In this document: positions 25,590 through 35,056 of the stretch, piece after piece | How the letters are laid out: every line of letters begins with the position of its first letter | Position numbering within the stretch: the first letter of the stretch is position 1 | Assembly: GCA_029953675.1 (NCBI GenBank) | Contig: JAMWBK010000004.1 | Coordinates: 2,604,001-2,668,000, forward strand | Reading direction: 5' to 3' | DNA from: Rhodosorus marinus | Lineage: Eukaryota; Rhodophyta; Stylonematophyceae; Stylonematales; Stylonemataceae | DNA: 64,000 nucleotides | The notes under the pieces: generated by a model | What the model was told of the DNA's origin: nothing | What the model saw: only the letters and a program-made list of their open reading frames with translations | Databases searched by the model: none | Program-made: the position numbers and the translations under genes

Positions 25590-27591
25590 TTCTGCGCGAT
25601 CCCCAGGGTTGACCAAATAATAATAAAAAACACCCACGAATTGCTGCTACTTCAGCAACCTACAGAGCGCGCCTACAAGCACCTAAAACATTCAACCCAC
25701 CTGTCGCTTCCTTTAGCCGGAATCAACGCACTCCATCCAATCCGACTCGACTCACATTCCAGGACATTCCCGCGCTATTCCACCGAGGCCAAGAGGATCA
25801 GTCCAGACCAAGTGTTCCAAGTATTCGGCCCAAGCTCAATGGTGATCTCACCAAAAACCTTAAGCCAAAAAAGAAGGTCGACAAACTATTCTTCCGCCCC
25901 GTACTCAGCTTCAGGATAACAAGTCCCTGAATGGATCCATGCAATTTATCATATTACACCATCGATTTCCTCGGCCAACTTACTTAGCACAACCGCCGCG
26001 TACGATCCTCCAAGCACGTAAAATCCAGAACCCTAAACCGCATCGAGCTAAAACTAGACTTTTCGTCATTCATATTAATTCCACACGATGTCATAAATCA
26101 GAGAAGCGGGTAAATTTTACTATTTTATGACTACACAACACATACTCCAATAGCGACAATAGATAATTAATCATACTGTTAATAATAATAAAGTAAGGAA
26201 CGTAAATAATCTGTACATTAGCCGCAAACCACCTTGAAAACGACATATTAATAATTTTATTATGGCATTTAAATTAATAATTTATGGTACATTATTAAGT
26301 GAACTTTTGATCTTAATTTAGTTTAATTTGGAATAATTCTCCATATATGCTCTCTTTTCTTATATTATGAAACTATTTTCTAAAATATGCGGTATCTCCA
26401 TCCAGCCGACATTGAATGCGCGGAGATAAACCCTAAGATGTCAAACGTGTAGCGGGGGCAGAATCCCGACTAATAAAAAGAAATTCTTAAATTATATAAA
26501 TAAAACACAGTTCTCTCAGGTACATCGAATTTTTAGCATGGGGGGGAGGGCGGATATCGGATAGAGGGAAATTGCCTCATTTATTTAAAAAACGGGGTCC
26601 GCGACTCTGAGCCTGAACGGGTTGACCCAGGGGTTGAATTAGTTGTTTCGCATGTAAATATTGAAATAATAAAACTATTAGCCCTTTTTGTTTGGTATTC
26701 AGTCGAAAAAGTGATATAGAGAGCCATTTAGACCGTCAGCTGACAGGTGAAAATTTTGGATAAAATTTTCTCGGAATGGTGACGAGTAAAATGGATCCAA
26801 GGTTTTTCATGCTAGAGATATCTTAGTACACTTGCATCCCACTTGAAATTCAAATAATGAATAATTTTATAGAGGATGATCGCAATGACTAGTCACTAAT
26901 TTGCTTTCTTGCTGTACTAAAAGGGTTTTTTGGTCGTTTCGATCCGAATGGTGTGAAATTTTTCTAGGGTCGTCGAGGCGCGGTCGCATCTGGGAAGGCC
27001 GGTGAGGCTTTGGAGGGGTAGCTGGGTACGCGTGGGGGGGTTTGAGGAGGGGGATGGGGAAGTTTGAGAGGGTCGAGAGGGGGGAGGAAGGGGGGGCTGG
27101 GAACAGTTTGAGAGGGTCGAGAGGGGGGAGGAAAGGGGGGCTGGGAACAGTTTGAGAGGGTCGAGAGGGGGGAGGAAAAAGGGGGTGGGATGTGGATGGA
27201 ATCGTATTGGAACCACAAGCTGGAATTTAGGTTTTAGGGAATTGGAAGTTAATATGATATTGCGGTTGTTGGATTTTGAATGTTTTAGTGTATTTGTCTT
27301 TGTTTTGCCGTCTCTTCAGGCTTGTATATGGAACGGGTGTTTTTCTGGTTTGTGTTGTTGAATTTTGGGGGGGTGTTGGAGGTCCAGTGGGGATCAAAGT
27401 ATTGTCGGATGTTATTGACAGAGTACGAGAAGGGCATTTTTGGGATGTGATTTTCGAGGACGTGATTTTAGGCTCTTTTTTCCGCGCTCGGGTTGTTTTC
27501 TGAAGAGGAATTGGCCATCAATCGATCCTCGTTTTCTTGGACTGTCGGGGCCCTGTTGAGCGGCATGTCCTGGGGAATTTAGTGCAGTAAG
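25590..27591. other. AT-rich spacer between divergent genes
   Basis: About 2 kb; 26050-26400 and 26640-26900 are strongly AT-rich. A G-rich 44-bp tandem repeat at about 27061-27180 is listed separately. No other gene recognised. Confidence 0.45.
27061..27180 (+). repeat. 44-bp G-rich tandem repeat, three copies
   Basis: Copies start at 27061, 27105 and 27149. Each begins AGTTTGAGAGGGTCGAGAGG and is followed by a run of G/A. Copies are nearly identical and differ by one-base changes in the homopolymer parts. The tract lies 410-530 bp before the RNase III start codon and is purine-only over long stretches on the coding strand. Confidence 0.9.
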
Positions 27592-30500
27592 ATGTCCTCG
27601 ACGACCTATACGAGCTTGTGTTTTCATGGAGGATTTGGAATATCGGACCGGAGATCTAGGAGGGGGTTCTCGCATCGGAGAAAACCTGCTCACCCCGTTA
27701 TAAAATCCTCGTTCAGACACGGACACAGGAAGGACTACTTCGTGAAAGCGAGGATATGGGATCAGCGAAATGACGAGGAAAAACTAGCGCGGAGGAAACC
27801 TCTTGGAATTCCAGACAGAATTGTGACCGAGGTTGAACAAGCTCTTTCGCATACGTTCAAGCACAAGCAGCTTATTCGTACAGCGCTAGTGCACAATTCA
27901 GTGTCGCAAGAACGACTCGTTTACGTCGTGAACGGCAAGGACCCGGTTAAGATCGACAATGAAAGGCTCGAGTTTCTCGGGGATGCTGTGCTGTACATTG
28001 TTCTGGCAGAAACTCTATACAGACATAAACCTATTCTGTCGGAAGGTGACATGACCAGTATCAGAGGGAGGGTAAGCTAGCTTTCTGCCCCGTAAGTTTC
28101 CCGGCTTCTCGGTTATTCAAACGGCTCGCCTGGACTAATCCAATATATTGCATATTTTTGATACAGCTTCTTACCAGGGAAGCTTGCGCAGCTTATGTGA
28201 AAAACCTCGGCCTAGATAAGTATGTGGTTTTCGGGAGGTTCGTCAGACGTCACGAGCTTCGAAAGTCTACCACCGTGCAAGGCGACTTTTTTGAAGCTCT
28301 GTTGGGAGCTTTATACCTCGATGGCGGGTTCGCAGCGGCGAAAAAATTCTTGAACGAGAAGGTTCTCCCGACGGTTCCAGATTTTCTCACCGTCACTGAA
28401 GAAGCTGAAGACTCTGCGAGGAGAAACTATCGCAACATCTTGCAGTCTTACCTGCAAAAGAGGTTTAGGTGAGGAGGGTGAAACGGTCCGATGGCTGATG
28501 GGAACGGAGCACGGAAAAACATTCAGTGCTTCGTCTCCGCTGATTGCAAGCTGACAATTCGCTTTCTGATACGCGTTGTTTCTTCTGCAGAGGGCTCCCA
28601 TCCGTTGCGGAAGAGAAGGTAGAAGGACCGGACCACGAGAAAAGGTTTACATATTCAGTGTACTTCAAGGACAAAATCTTGGGTACCGGCGAGGGTGTGA
28701 CGAAGAAACAAGCGGTCAACGTTGCGTGCCTACACGCGCTACAGAACCTGGGCGTTAACCCGGAAGTTGATGAGGAAACGGAGGAGGAGGAGGAGGAGGA
28801 GGACGTTGTGGTTGGGGACAGTTCCAGTTTGACAGAAGATGGTTTACTCCCTTTGTGGCCCAAGTTTGACTTCAAGAATACTATGCTCAACTATGCGAGG
28901 GACCTATACGGTTCAGAGCCTAAGCTTGTACCGTTGGAACGAGCTGAGGAGTACGTAGAGCAAAACGTTCTCAACGAACGGGTCGATGGCTTGCTGCGAC
29001 CATGGAAGTTTCCGATTCTCACACTGCTATCGTTCTCTGTAGTTTCACCGCTGAGGACACAGAGGATCGATTTATTTACGCCGTGAGCATGGACGGATCC
29101 TTGATGGCAGCTGGCAGCGGGAGAACAAAAAAGGAAGCTGAGCAGCGTGCCGCAAGGCGATTCATCCCCTTGCCAACGGTTCTCTCCCTCGTGAAGAAGG
29201 CTGAGAACTGTTGCACACCAGAATCTGTTCAGGGTAAGACATCAGAGCAATTGATGCTCCTCTCCTTGGCTTGTTCAGTTCTGGGCTGATTGCATTTCTC
29301 GTCACCTTTCCCCAGCCATGCTTAGAGACTTGACCAAAGTGGCAGAAGAGAACCTAGCACATCAGAGGGAGAGAATGCGGTTTGAGCGCGAACCCGAGAG
29401 CGAACAAGCACACACCAGGGAAGAAGTTGCCGTGCAATTGGAACCAATAGATGTGGAGAACGCGCCAGAAGCTGACGCTGAAGGAGCGCAGGATGAGGTG
29501 TCCCCAATGACTGAAGCCGACCTTGCAGAGCACGTGGAAGCAGAGTCTAGGCACGAGCATTTTCGTGATCCTCCACCACGACGGAGGGGCGTTTTGGCGG
29601 AAAGCTTGGATGTACTTTACGACTATGGCGTGGTGTATGCCCCATGCTTGGACCTAGTTCAGGAGAGCCCGGTCAACATTGTACAACTGATCAGAACAGC
29701 CGAGCGAGTGGGGAGAATGTCTGGGAGGACTGCGCTTGTTCTGTCGTATCACTACATCTCAGTGCTCAAAGTGTTTGGTTGCTCGAAAATACATGCGAAG
29801 CTCAAGCAGGAGTTGTTTTCAGAGGTAGTTTCGCGGAGGACCATCTTATGTAATCTAGATGCGATTGGTACTGTGGAAGTTACCACTTTGCCAACTGGAC
29901 CACCGGCGTTTTCAATTCGAGCAAAGGCGACCTCCCCAGTACTAGACGCAGACCAGGTCGGATTTTTCCTCGTTAAGGTGTACCCGGATGAGGCCAGCAT
30001 GAGGTCCAACGTCGACGCCGCTGAGATCCTGGTTCCAGTCAACCACCAGGTGCATTGCAAACAGTTATCACCGGATACACACGAATATGAGGTGTTCTTC
30101 GAAGGTACAGAAGTTCTCTGGCCCTTTTTGCTGTCCGGTTCAGTGAAGAAGGAATACGCAGATGTCAAGGAGACGAGTTCTGGCTACGTTGAGGAAGGTA
30201 GCCCAATTCATGGCTTAGATGGGCATGTACCAGTACCGGAGGGCGAGAATTCAGCAGCTGAGAATGGAGAGGATTCAGAACAGACTCCAGTGTTTAGCGA
30301 TGAGCAACTTAACGTATTGCACTCGCTCTTGGTGGCCGCGGTTGAGTGTGGAATTTCTAGAATTGGATTGCGCCTGCTGGGCGCCATGGGCATCACCCAG
30401 GAGTCTTCCATGGAGGAGTCTCGCGAGCTCTTGATGAACAGCGTGCATGCCTGGGAGTCATGGACAGATGGAGAGACACCGGAGCCTGAACAAGTGGAAA

Positions 30501-30688
30501 AGGTACGAGAGCTCTCGCACAAGCTCGCCCGCGCTTCTTCCAATACATTGGCAGTAATCTCATCACGACTGGGAGAAGCTGAACTGGCTGAGGGTCTGCC
30601 GGACGCGATCGGGGATGTAATAGAGAGGATCCAGGAGGAGAATTTGATCATTCAGACTAGGAAGCTCAAGTTCGAACCCCACTGTTAA
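27592..30688 (+). CDS. Ribonuclease III with two dsRNA-binding domains and a long unknown C-terminal region
   Basis: Five exons (27592-28071, 28167-28468, 28591-28932, 29043-29233, 29316-30688), about 895 residues. The RNase III domain (about 70-235) has the signature NERLEFLGDAVL (123-134) and the second catalytic pair in QGDFFEALLGALYLDGG (Asp200, Glu203), so it should be active on dsRNA. dsRBD1 (about 246-316) has the GPDHEKRF and TKKQA elements; dsRBD2 (about 350-420) has TEDRFIYAV and TKKEAEQRAARR. Residues about 437-895 match nothing I know. The Arg/Ser-rich N-terminus could be a plastid or mitochondrial leader. The exon 3/4 junction (28932/29043) is my choice among several GT sites because it restores a normal dsRBD; the other junctions are phase-consistent and clear. 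Confidence 0.85.
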
Positions 30689-31505
30689 GTTAAGACAAGA
30701 TAGTCGCATTACATTACAGTTTTCATCAATTATGAAAGTAAAACTCGTATATAGATATATATTTCGAATGTGGCATACGGACAGGCTAAGCTGTAGAGCT
30801 CGATAATAGTCCCTGCTAGTCTCCAGCAGTTGCAGTGTCTGTCTAGTACGCCGACCCTGAGCAAGAAGGATACAAAATTCTTAACAGCCGAGTTAAGGTC
30901 TCACGCGCGCTGCCAGGTAAATACGGACTATCAGTTGCAATCTTGCAACCTGACAACTGTTCTGGCGAGCGCTACGCGTTAGCAGCATTTCGAGCTCGAA
31001 AGTCGATTTGCGACATTCCCTCAGGACCCACTTCAAGTTGTTTCATAGCGGTGAGGAAGAAGCCGTAGAGCCAAGAACGACCTCACAAGCAGTCTATTTG
31101 CGTTCTACCAATCCAATAACCTGACCTTCTCTCGTCATGAGAAGGACAATAGCCATCGACAACCGCTCCTGAAGACGACTGGGTGTCGAGAGTTGCTTGC
31201 CAGCTCTCGAAGATGACGCCACCAGTAGCCAAGTTCAGTTTCGGACGGTGGTGTAAGCGGCTCGTTAAAAAAGTTCTCGAGTAAGAATTCGAAGAACTGG
31301 CAACCTTGGGATTCATGACGAGGGGCCCGGTCATCATCGTCAGACTCTGAAGTGACAACGGGCTGGTGGCTTTGTCAAAAATCTGGCTACTATTCAGTGC
31401 TTATAAAAACCGTCAGGTTTTTGAGTATGTATTCCGAATACTAGGAACTTCGGCGACGCTTGGCAGATCTGCTGAGGGTATGGTCTGGTTTTTTTTTCCG
31501 GGGTT
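30689..31505. other. Spacer between RNase III and RecQ genes
   Basis: Only a 91-codon minus-strand frame (31083-31358) without recognisable features. Presumably it holds the RNase III 3' UTR and the RecQ promoter. Confidence 0.4.
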
Positions 31506-31727
31506 GGGTTGGTGAGGTGTGGTGTGGGTTCTAGAGATTTACTGGGCAAGCTTGGATGATTTGTTTAGTTGGAATGGAATGGATGTTTGGATGGAAGCGT
31601 TAGAATGAGCGAAGAGGGTTGGTGAGGTGTGGTGTGGGTTCTAGAGATTTACTGGGCAAGCTTGGATGATTTGTTTAGTTGGAATGGAATGGATGTTTGG
31701 ATGGAAGGGTTAGAATGAGCGAAGAGG
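31506..31727 (+). repeat. 110-bp tandem duplication spanning the RecQ start codon
   Basis: Two head-to-tail copies, 31506-31617 and 31616-31727, identical except for C at 31598 versus G at 31708. The unit contains the leader and the first four codons of the RecQ gene. The downstream copy provides the real start (31715). The upstream copy has the same ATG at 31605, but its frame ends after six codons (TGA at 31623-31625). Confidence 0.95.
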
Positions 31728-33673
31728 ACGAGGTATGGGCAATATCAAGTTCTGAGAGCGTTTCAGAGGTGGTGGTGGACGAGGAGGATGATGACGATGA
31801 CAGGGATGGCGTTGAGAGAAGGTTTAGGGAGGCGAAAAGTGAAGTTGAAACGGCGAGGAGGGAGGTTGAGAGGGTGCGAGCGGATTTGAGGCGGGCGGAG
31901 GCCAAGTTGGCGAGAGCAAGGACTGTCCGGGAGCGTCATGTGCGTCGAGCAAACGTTGAGCGGAACAAAATTGCGGTCAGTGGGCTGAACAACTGGAGAT
32001 CATGGGATGGTTCAGTTGATGAAGTGGCCCGTACAGTTTTTGGAGTTACCAGCTTCCGATTCATGCAACGAGAGGCTATAAACGCAGCTATGGAAGGCCA
32101 AGATGTTCTTGCTCTAATGCCAACTGGTAGTGGCAAAAGCTTGATCTATCAGATAACAGCTCTGTCCCTCGGAGGAGTCTCGCTAGTGATCTCGCCGCTC
32201 CTGGCCCTTATTCATGACCAAGTCGAGGATTTGAAACGGAAAGGCGTCACCGCACGAATGCTCTGCTCTGACACACCACGACCGGAAAGCACAGCAACGC
32301 TGAAACTCATCGAGACCTGTGATCTCGCCGCCGGCAAGGGAGCAATCGTTTACCTAACTCCTGAGAAGGTGGTTAAATCAAAAATGCTTATGAACAAGCT
32401 AGAGAAGGCGTATCAAGCTGGCAAGCTTATGAGGTTCATTCTAGACGAGGCCCACTGCTGCTCCCAGTGGGGACACGACTTTCGGACAGACTACTCTCAA
32501 CTTGGAATACTCAAGAACCAGTTTCCTAAGGTCCCAATGATTCTGGTCACCGCCACGGCCTCCAGGAAAGTTCAAGATGATATTGCACAGATTCTTCATA
32601 TCTCAACTCCGATCGTGCTACAGGCCCCCATGGACCGTCCCAACCTTTACTACGAAGTCAGGCACAAGGCGGACAAGGATGAGATTGTAAAGGAAATTGC
32701 CAGCATCGCAAACTCACAAATGTACAAAAGTTCCAGCGGAATAATCTACGTTTTCTCTCGTCGGGACGCTGAAGATTTAGCCTTCGACCTTCGGAGCGTT
32801 TACGACATTCGGTGTAAGGCCTACCACGCGTATCTTGGCCCGGATGAGCGAAAGAGAGTACACGAAGGGTGGGCACGAGGAGACGTAAGGATCGTGGTTG
32901 CTACGATTGCTTTCGGGCTTGGAATCAACAAGCCGGATGTTCGTTTTGTGATCCACCACTGTGTATCGAAGAGCATTGAGAGCTACTACCAGGAGTCTGG
33001 GAGGGCAGGCCGAGACGGAAAGCAAGCACTTTGTGTTCTCTTCTGGAGTCCCACGGACCTGTTTCGGTTGTCAACCATGGTTGCTGGCTCAGCCAATCGT
33101 GCTGCAGCGATAAAGTTGCTGTACGCCATGTGCAGGTACGCCACTGCGAGGACTTGTCGGCGAGAGTTTCTGTTGGAGACTCTGGAAGACGAACGTTCTC
33201 GTAGCGGTGAGACGAACAACGAAACGTGCTGTGACAACTGCAAGAAACCGAGCCAAGCGGATGACGTCACTGAGCTTGCGTACAGTTTGTGGCGGATCGT
33301 CTCAAACGTTGAGGCTCACTCGGGCGGAACAATCACTGATCTTCTCACGGCAAAACAGCTGGTAGATGTGTGGAGTGGAACCGCACCTCCAGCTATCAAG
33401 GCGCGAAACGGTGAGCCTCGTGCGCCGACGTCCATGACCAAGATGGACAGGCTGGCGCTTGTCGTTCAACTCGTTATTGACGGTTTTCTGTCGGAGGTAT
33501 TTCACTATACCCCGTATTCCATTATCTCCTATATCCAGACGGAGCCACTTGAGAACGCCCGCAATGGAATGATCCTCATGACGCGCCCCCAAGGCAATGG
33601 GGTTCAAGAGCAAGGACGCAGACGTACGAAGCAGAAACTGAAGAGATCGAGGATAGAATCAGATCCCGTATAG
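31715..33673 (+). CDS. RECQL: RecQ-family DNA helicase (RECQ1-like)
   Basis: Single exon, 652 residues. An acidic N-terminus and a short Arg/Glu-rich coiled coil (about 30-80) precede the helicase core: motif 0 SFRFMQREAI, Walker A PTGSGKS (136-142), the DEAH box ILDEAHCCSQWGHDFR (about residue 243), motif III TATAS, and motif VI ESGRAGRDG. The RecQ-C-terminal zinc site (CRY-x4-TCRREF and CCDNC) and a winged helix ending TPYSIISYIQ follow; there is no HRDC domain. This layout is that of RECQ1 rather than BLM or WRN. It unwinds 3'-5' DNA in repair and replication. A basic tail may be a nuclear signal. The start is the ATG at 31715, within the duplicated segment. Confidence 0.94.
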   Translation: MSEEDEVWAISSSESVSEVVVDEEDDDDDRDGVERRFREAKSEVETARREVERVRADLRRAEAKLARARTVRERHVRRANVERNKIAVSGLNNWRSWDGSVDEVARTVFGVTSFRFMQREAINAAMEGQDVLALMPTGSGKSLIYQITALSLGGVSLVISPLLALIHDQVEDLKRKGVTARMLCSDTPRPESTATLKLIETCDLAAGKGAIVYLTPEKVVKSKMLMNKLEKAYQAGKLMRFILDEAHCCSQWGHDFRTDYSQLGILKNQFPKVPMILVTATASRKVQDDIAQILHISTPIVLQAPMDRPNLYYEVRHKADKDEIVKEIASIANSQMYKSSSGIIYVFSRRDAEDLAFDLRSVYDIRCKAYHAYLGPDERKRVHEGWARGDVRIVVATIAFGLGINKPDVRFVIHHCVSKSIESYYQESGRAGRDGKQALCVLFWSPTDLFRLSTMVAGSANRAAAIKLLYAMCRYATARTCRREFLLETLEDERSRSGETNNETCCDNCKKPSQADDVTELAYSLWRIVSNVEAHSGGTITDLLTAKQLVDVWSGTAPPAIKARNGEPRAPTSMTKMDRLALVVQLVIDGFLSEVFHYTPYSIISYIQTEPLENARNGMILMTRPQGNGVQEQGRRRTKQKLKRSRIESDPV

Positions 33674-34276
33674 TAGCCATGATCAAATTATGAGTTCAGT
33701 GTTTTTCTGCCTCACGGGAGTTGCTCGGTCGCTTTCTGGACTTATTAGAAGACGAGACTCTAAGGCCGGACTCGAAAAGCGGGGAATCGCGTGGTAAGAG
33801 TCTTCATTGCAATACTATAGATAAGAGTTTCTTTTCGTGACACAGGGAGTCGATTATCCGACACCCGGGATGAAGAACTTGTTCAAAAGGTTGTATATTT
33901 TTCCGCGATACGTTATATTAAGTAATTAAAAGCCGAGTTAATAAGTATGAAAATTAAAATCAACAGACTCCTCAACGGCCGTCCTACCCGAAGACCTCCA
34001 GATAGTGAAGATTCGGGGATCCTCGTTATACCTATGTATATATATGTAGCTTCCTCATTAGCCTACCCTCCTTGGAATCCTTTGCTCAACGCAGAACAAA
34101 GAGGCGCTCCAGCAACAGAATCGAATGGACTACCACGCTCTCCATAGTTTTTAGAAAAGGAATTGCAGGTGTGCAAACTCAGACAATCTCACCCAAACAC
34201 CAGTTACCCTAGGTGTTTTGTCCCTTCCCTTCTCAGTGGTGGACGGTAAGCACACTGCAGTTTTCCCTTAAGCGGG
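33674..34276. other. Spacer between convergent RecQ and SANT-like genes
   Basis: About 600 bp of presumed 3' UTR sequence; no gene or repeat recognised. Confidence 0.4.
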
Positions 34277-35056
34277 TTACTTGCTCATCTGTTGAACGAG
34301 CTCCCTATGCTCCCTATTCTCTTCTCTCATGGACTTGAGCAAGTCCACGAGTTGCGACAACGTTGCAGTTTGCCGATCCAAAATTGTGCTCTGTTGCGAA
34401 AGGATCTCTTCATGCCTTTCCAGAGTCGCTGCTAGATTGCGATAAGGTTCGCGCTCAGATCCTCGACCAAATTGGTACTCAACAAGGTGCTCCAATACCC
34501 TCCTGACCAACTTGTCCTCGATGTACTTGGAACGAGCGAATTCCTTGCTACCTTGGGAAGATCCACTGGACTCGTTTGAAGAGTTTCTGGGTTTCGATGC
34601 GTGTCCACGAATCTTTAGATCGCGTGCCTCCGCTTTTATGTCCGCATCCATCCCACTCGCTCCTCCCGTTTCCAATTCCTTAACACCCTTAACTCTATTC
34701 ATCTGTTCGACGATGCTATCAAGAAGCTGTTCTCTCGAAGTTGCTTCCTTTGGCCTAAGTGCATCAGATTTTACATCGTTTCGCTTATGCAACTCTATCA
34801 GAAGATTGAATCTTTCTAAACAGTTCTTCGCGTCCACATGCCACGGAAATAATTCCGACTCATTCAAACGGTCAGCAGTAGTCGCAAAGCGCTTCATCTT
34901 CTCCCCATAAGGAGCCAAGTGTGCTCTCACTTCAAGTATGCATCTTAGCAGGGAGAGATCCTGCGCTTCAGAATAACGCCTTCGCTTCTTCGCTCGCGCT
35001 TCTCCTTCAATGTTGACACCCGACACTTCCTCGCTCCTCTTCTCGGAACCAGGCAT
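34277..35056 (-). CDS. Myb/SANT-like DNA-binding protein with C-terminal coiled coil
   Basis: Single exon, 259 residues from the ATG at 35056. The basic cluster KKRRRY (about 23-28) opens a helical domain (about 26-110). It has the spacing and residues of the Myb/SANT-like family: YSEAQDLSLLRCILEVR, ELFPWHVDAKNCLERFNLLIELHK, and the helix after ATSREQLL. Family members bind DNA or chromatin and some derive from transposon-encoded proteins. A Ser-rich linker and a long C-terminal helix (about 190-255, rich in Glu, Gln and Leu) probably dimerises. No transposase domain is present. The assignment rests on pattern recognition only. Confidence 0.65.
   Translation of the reverse strand: MPGSEKRSEEVSGVNIEGEARAKKRRRYSEAQDLSLLRCILEVRAHLAPYGEKMKRFATTADRLNESELFPWHVDAKNCLERFNLLIELHKRNDVKSDALRPKEATSREQLLDSIVEQMNRVKGVKELETGGASGMDADIKAEARDLKIRGHASKPRNSSNESSGSSQGSKEFARSKYIEDKLVRRVLEHLVEYQFGRGSEREPYRNLAATLERHEEILSQQSTILDRQTATLSQLVDLLKSMREENREHRELVQQMSK

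Noticed and set aside
31083-31358. 91-codon minus-strand frame before RecQ
   Set aside because: No recognisable domain, overlaps the expected promoter and 3' UTR of plus-strand genes.
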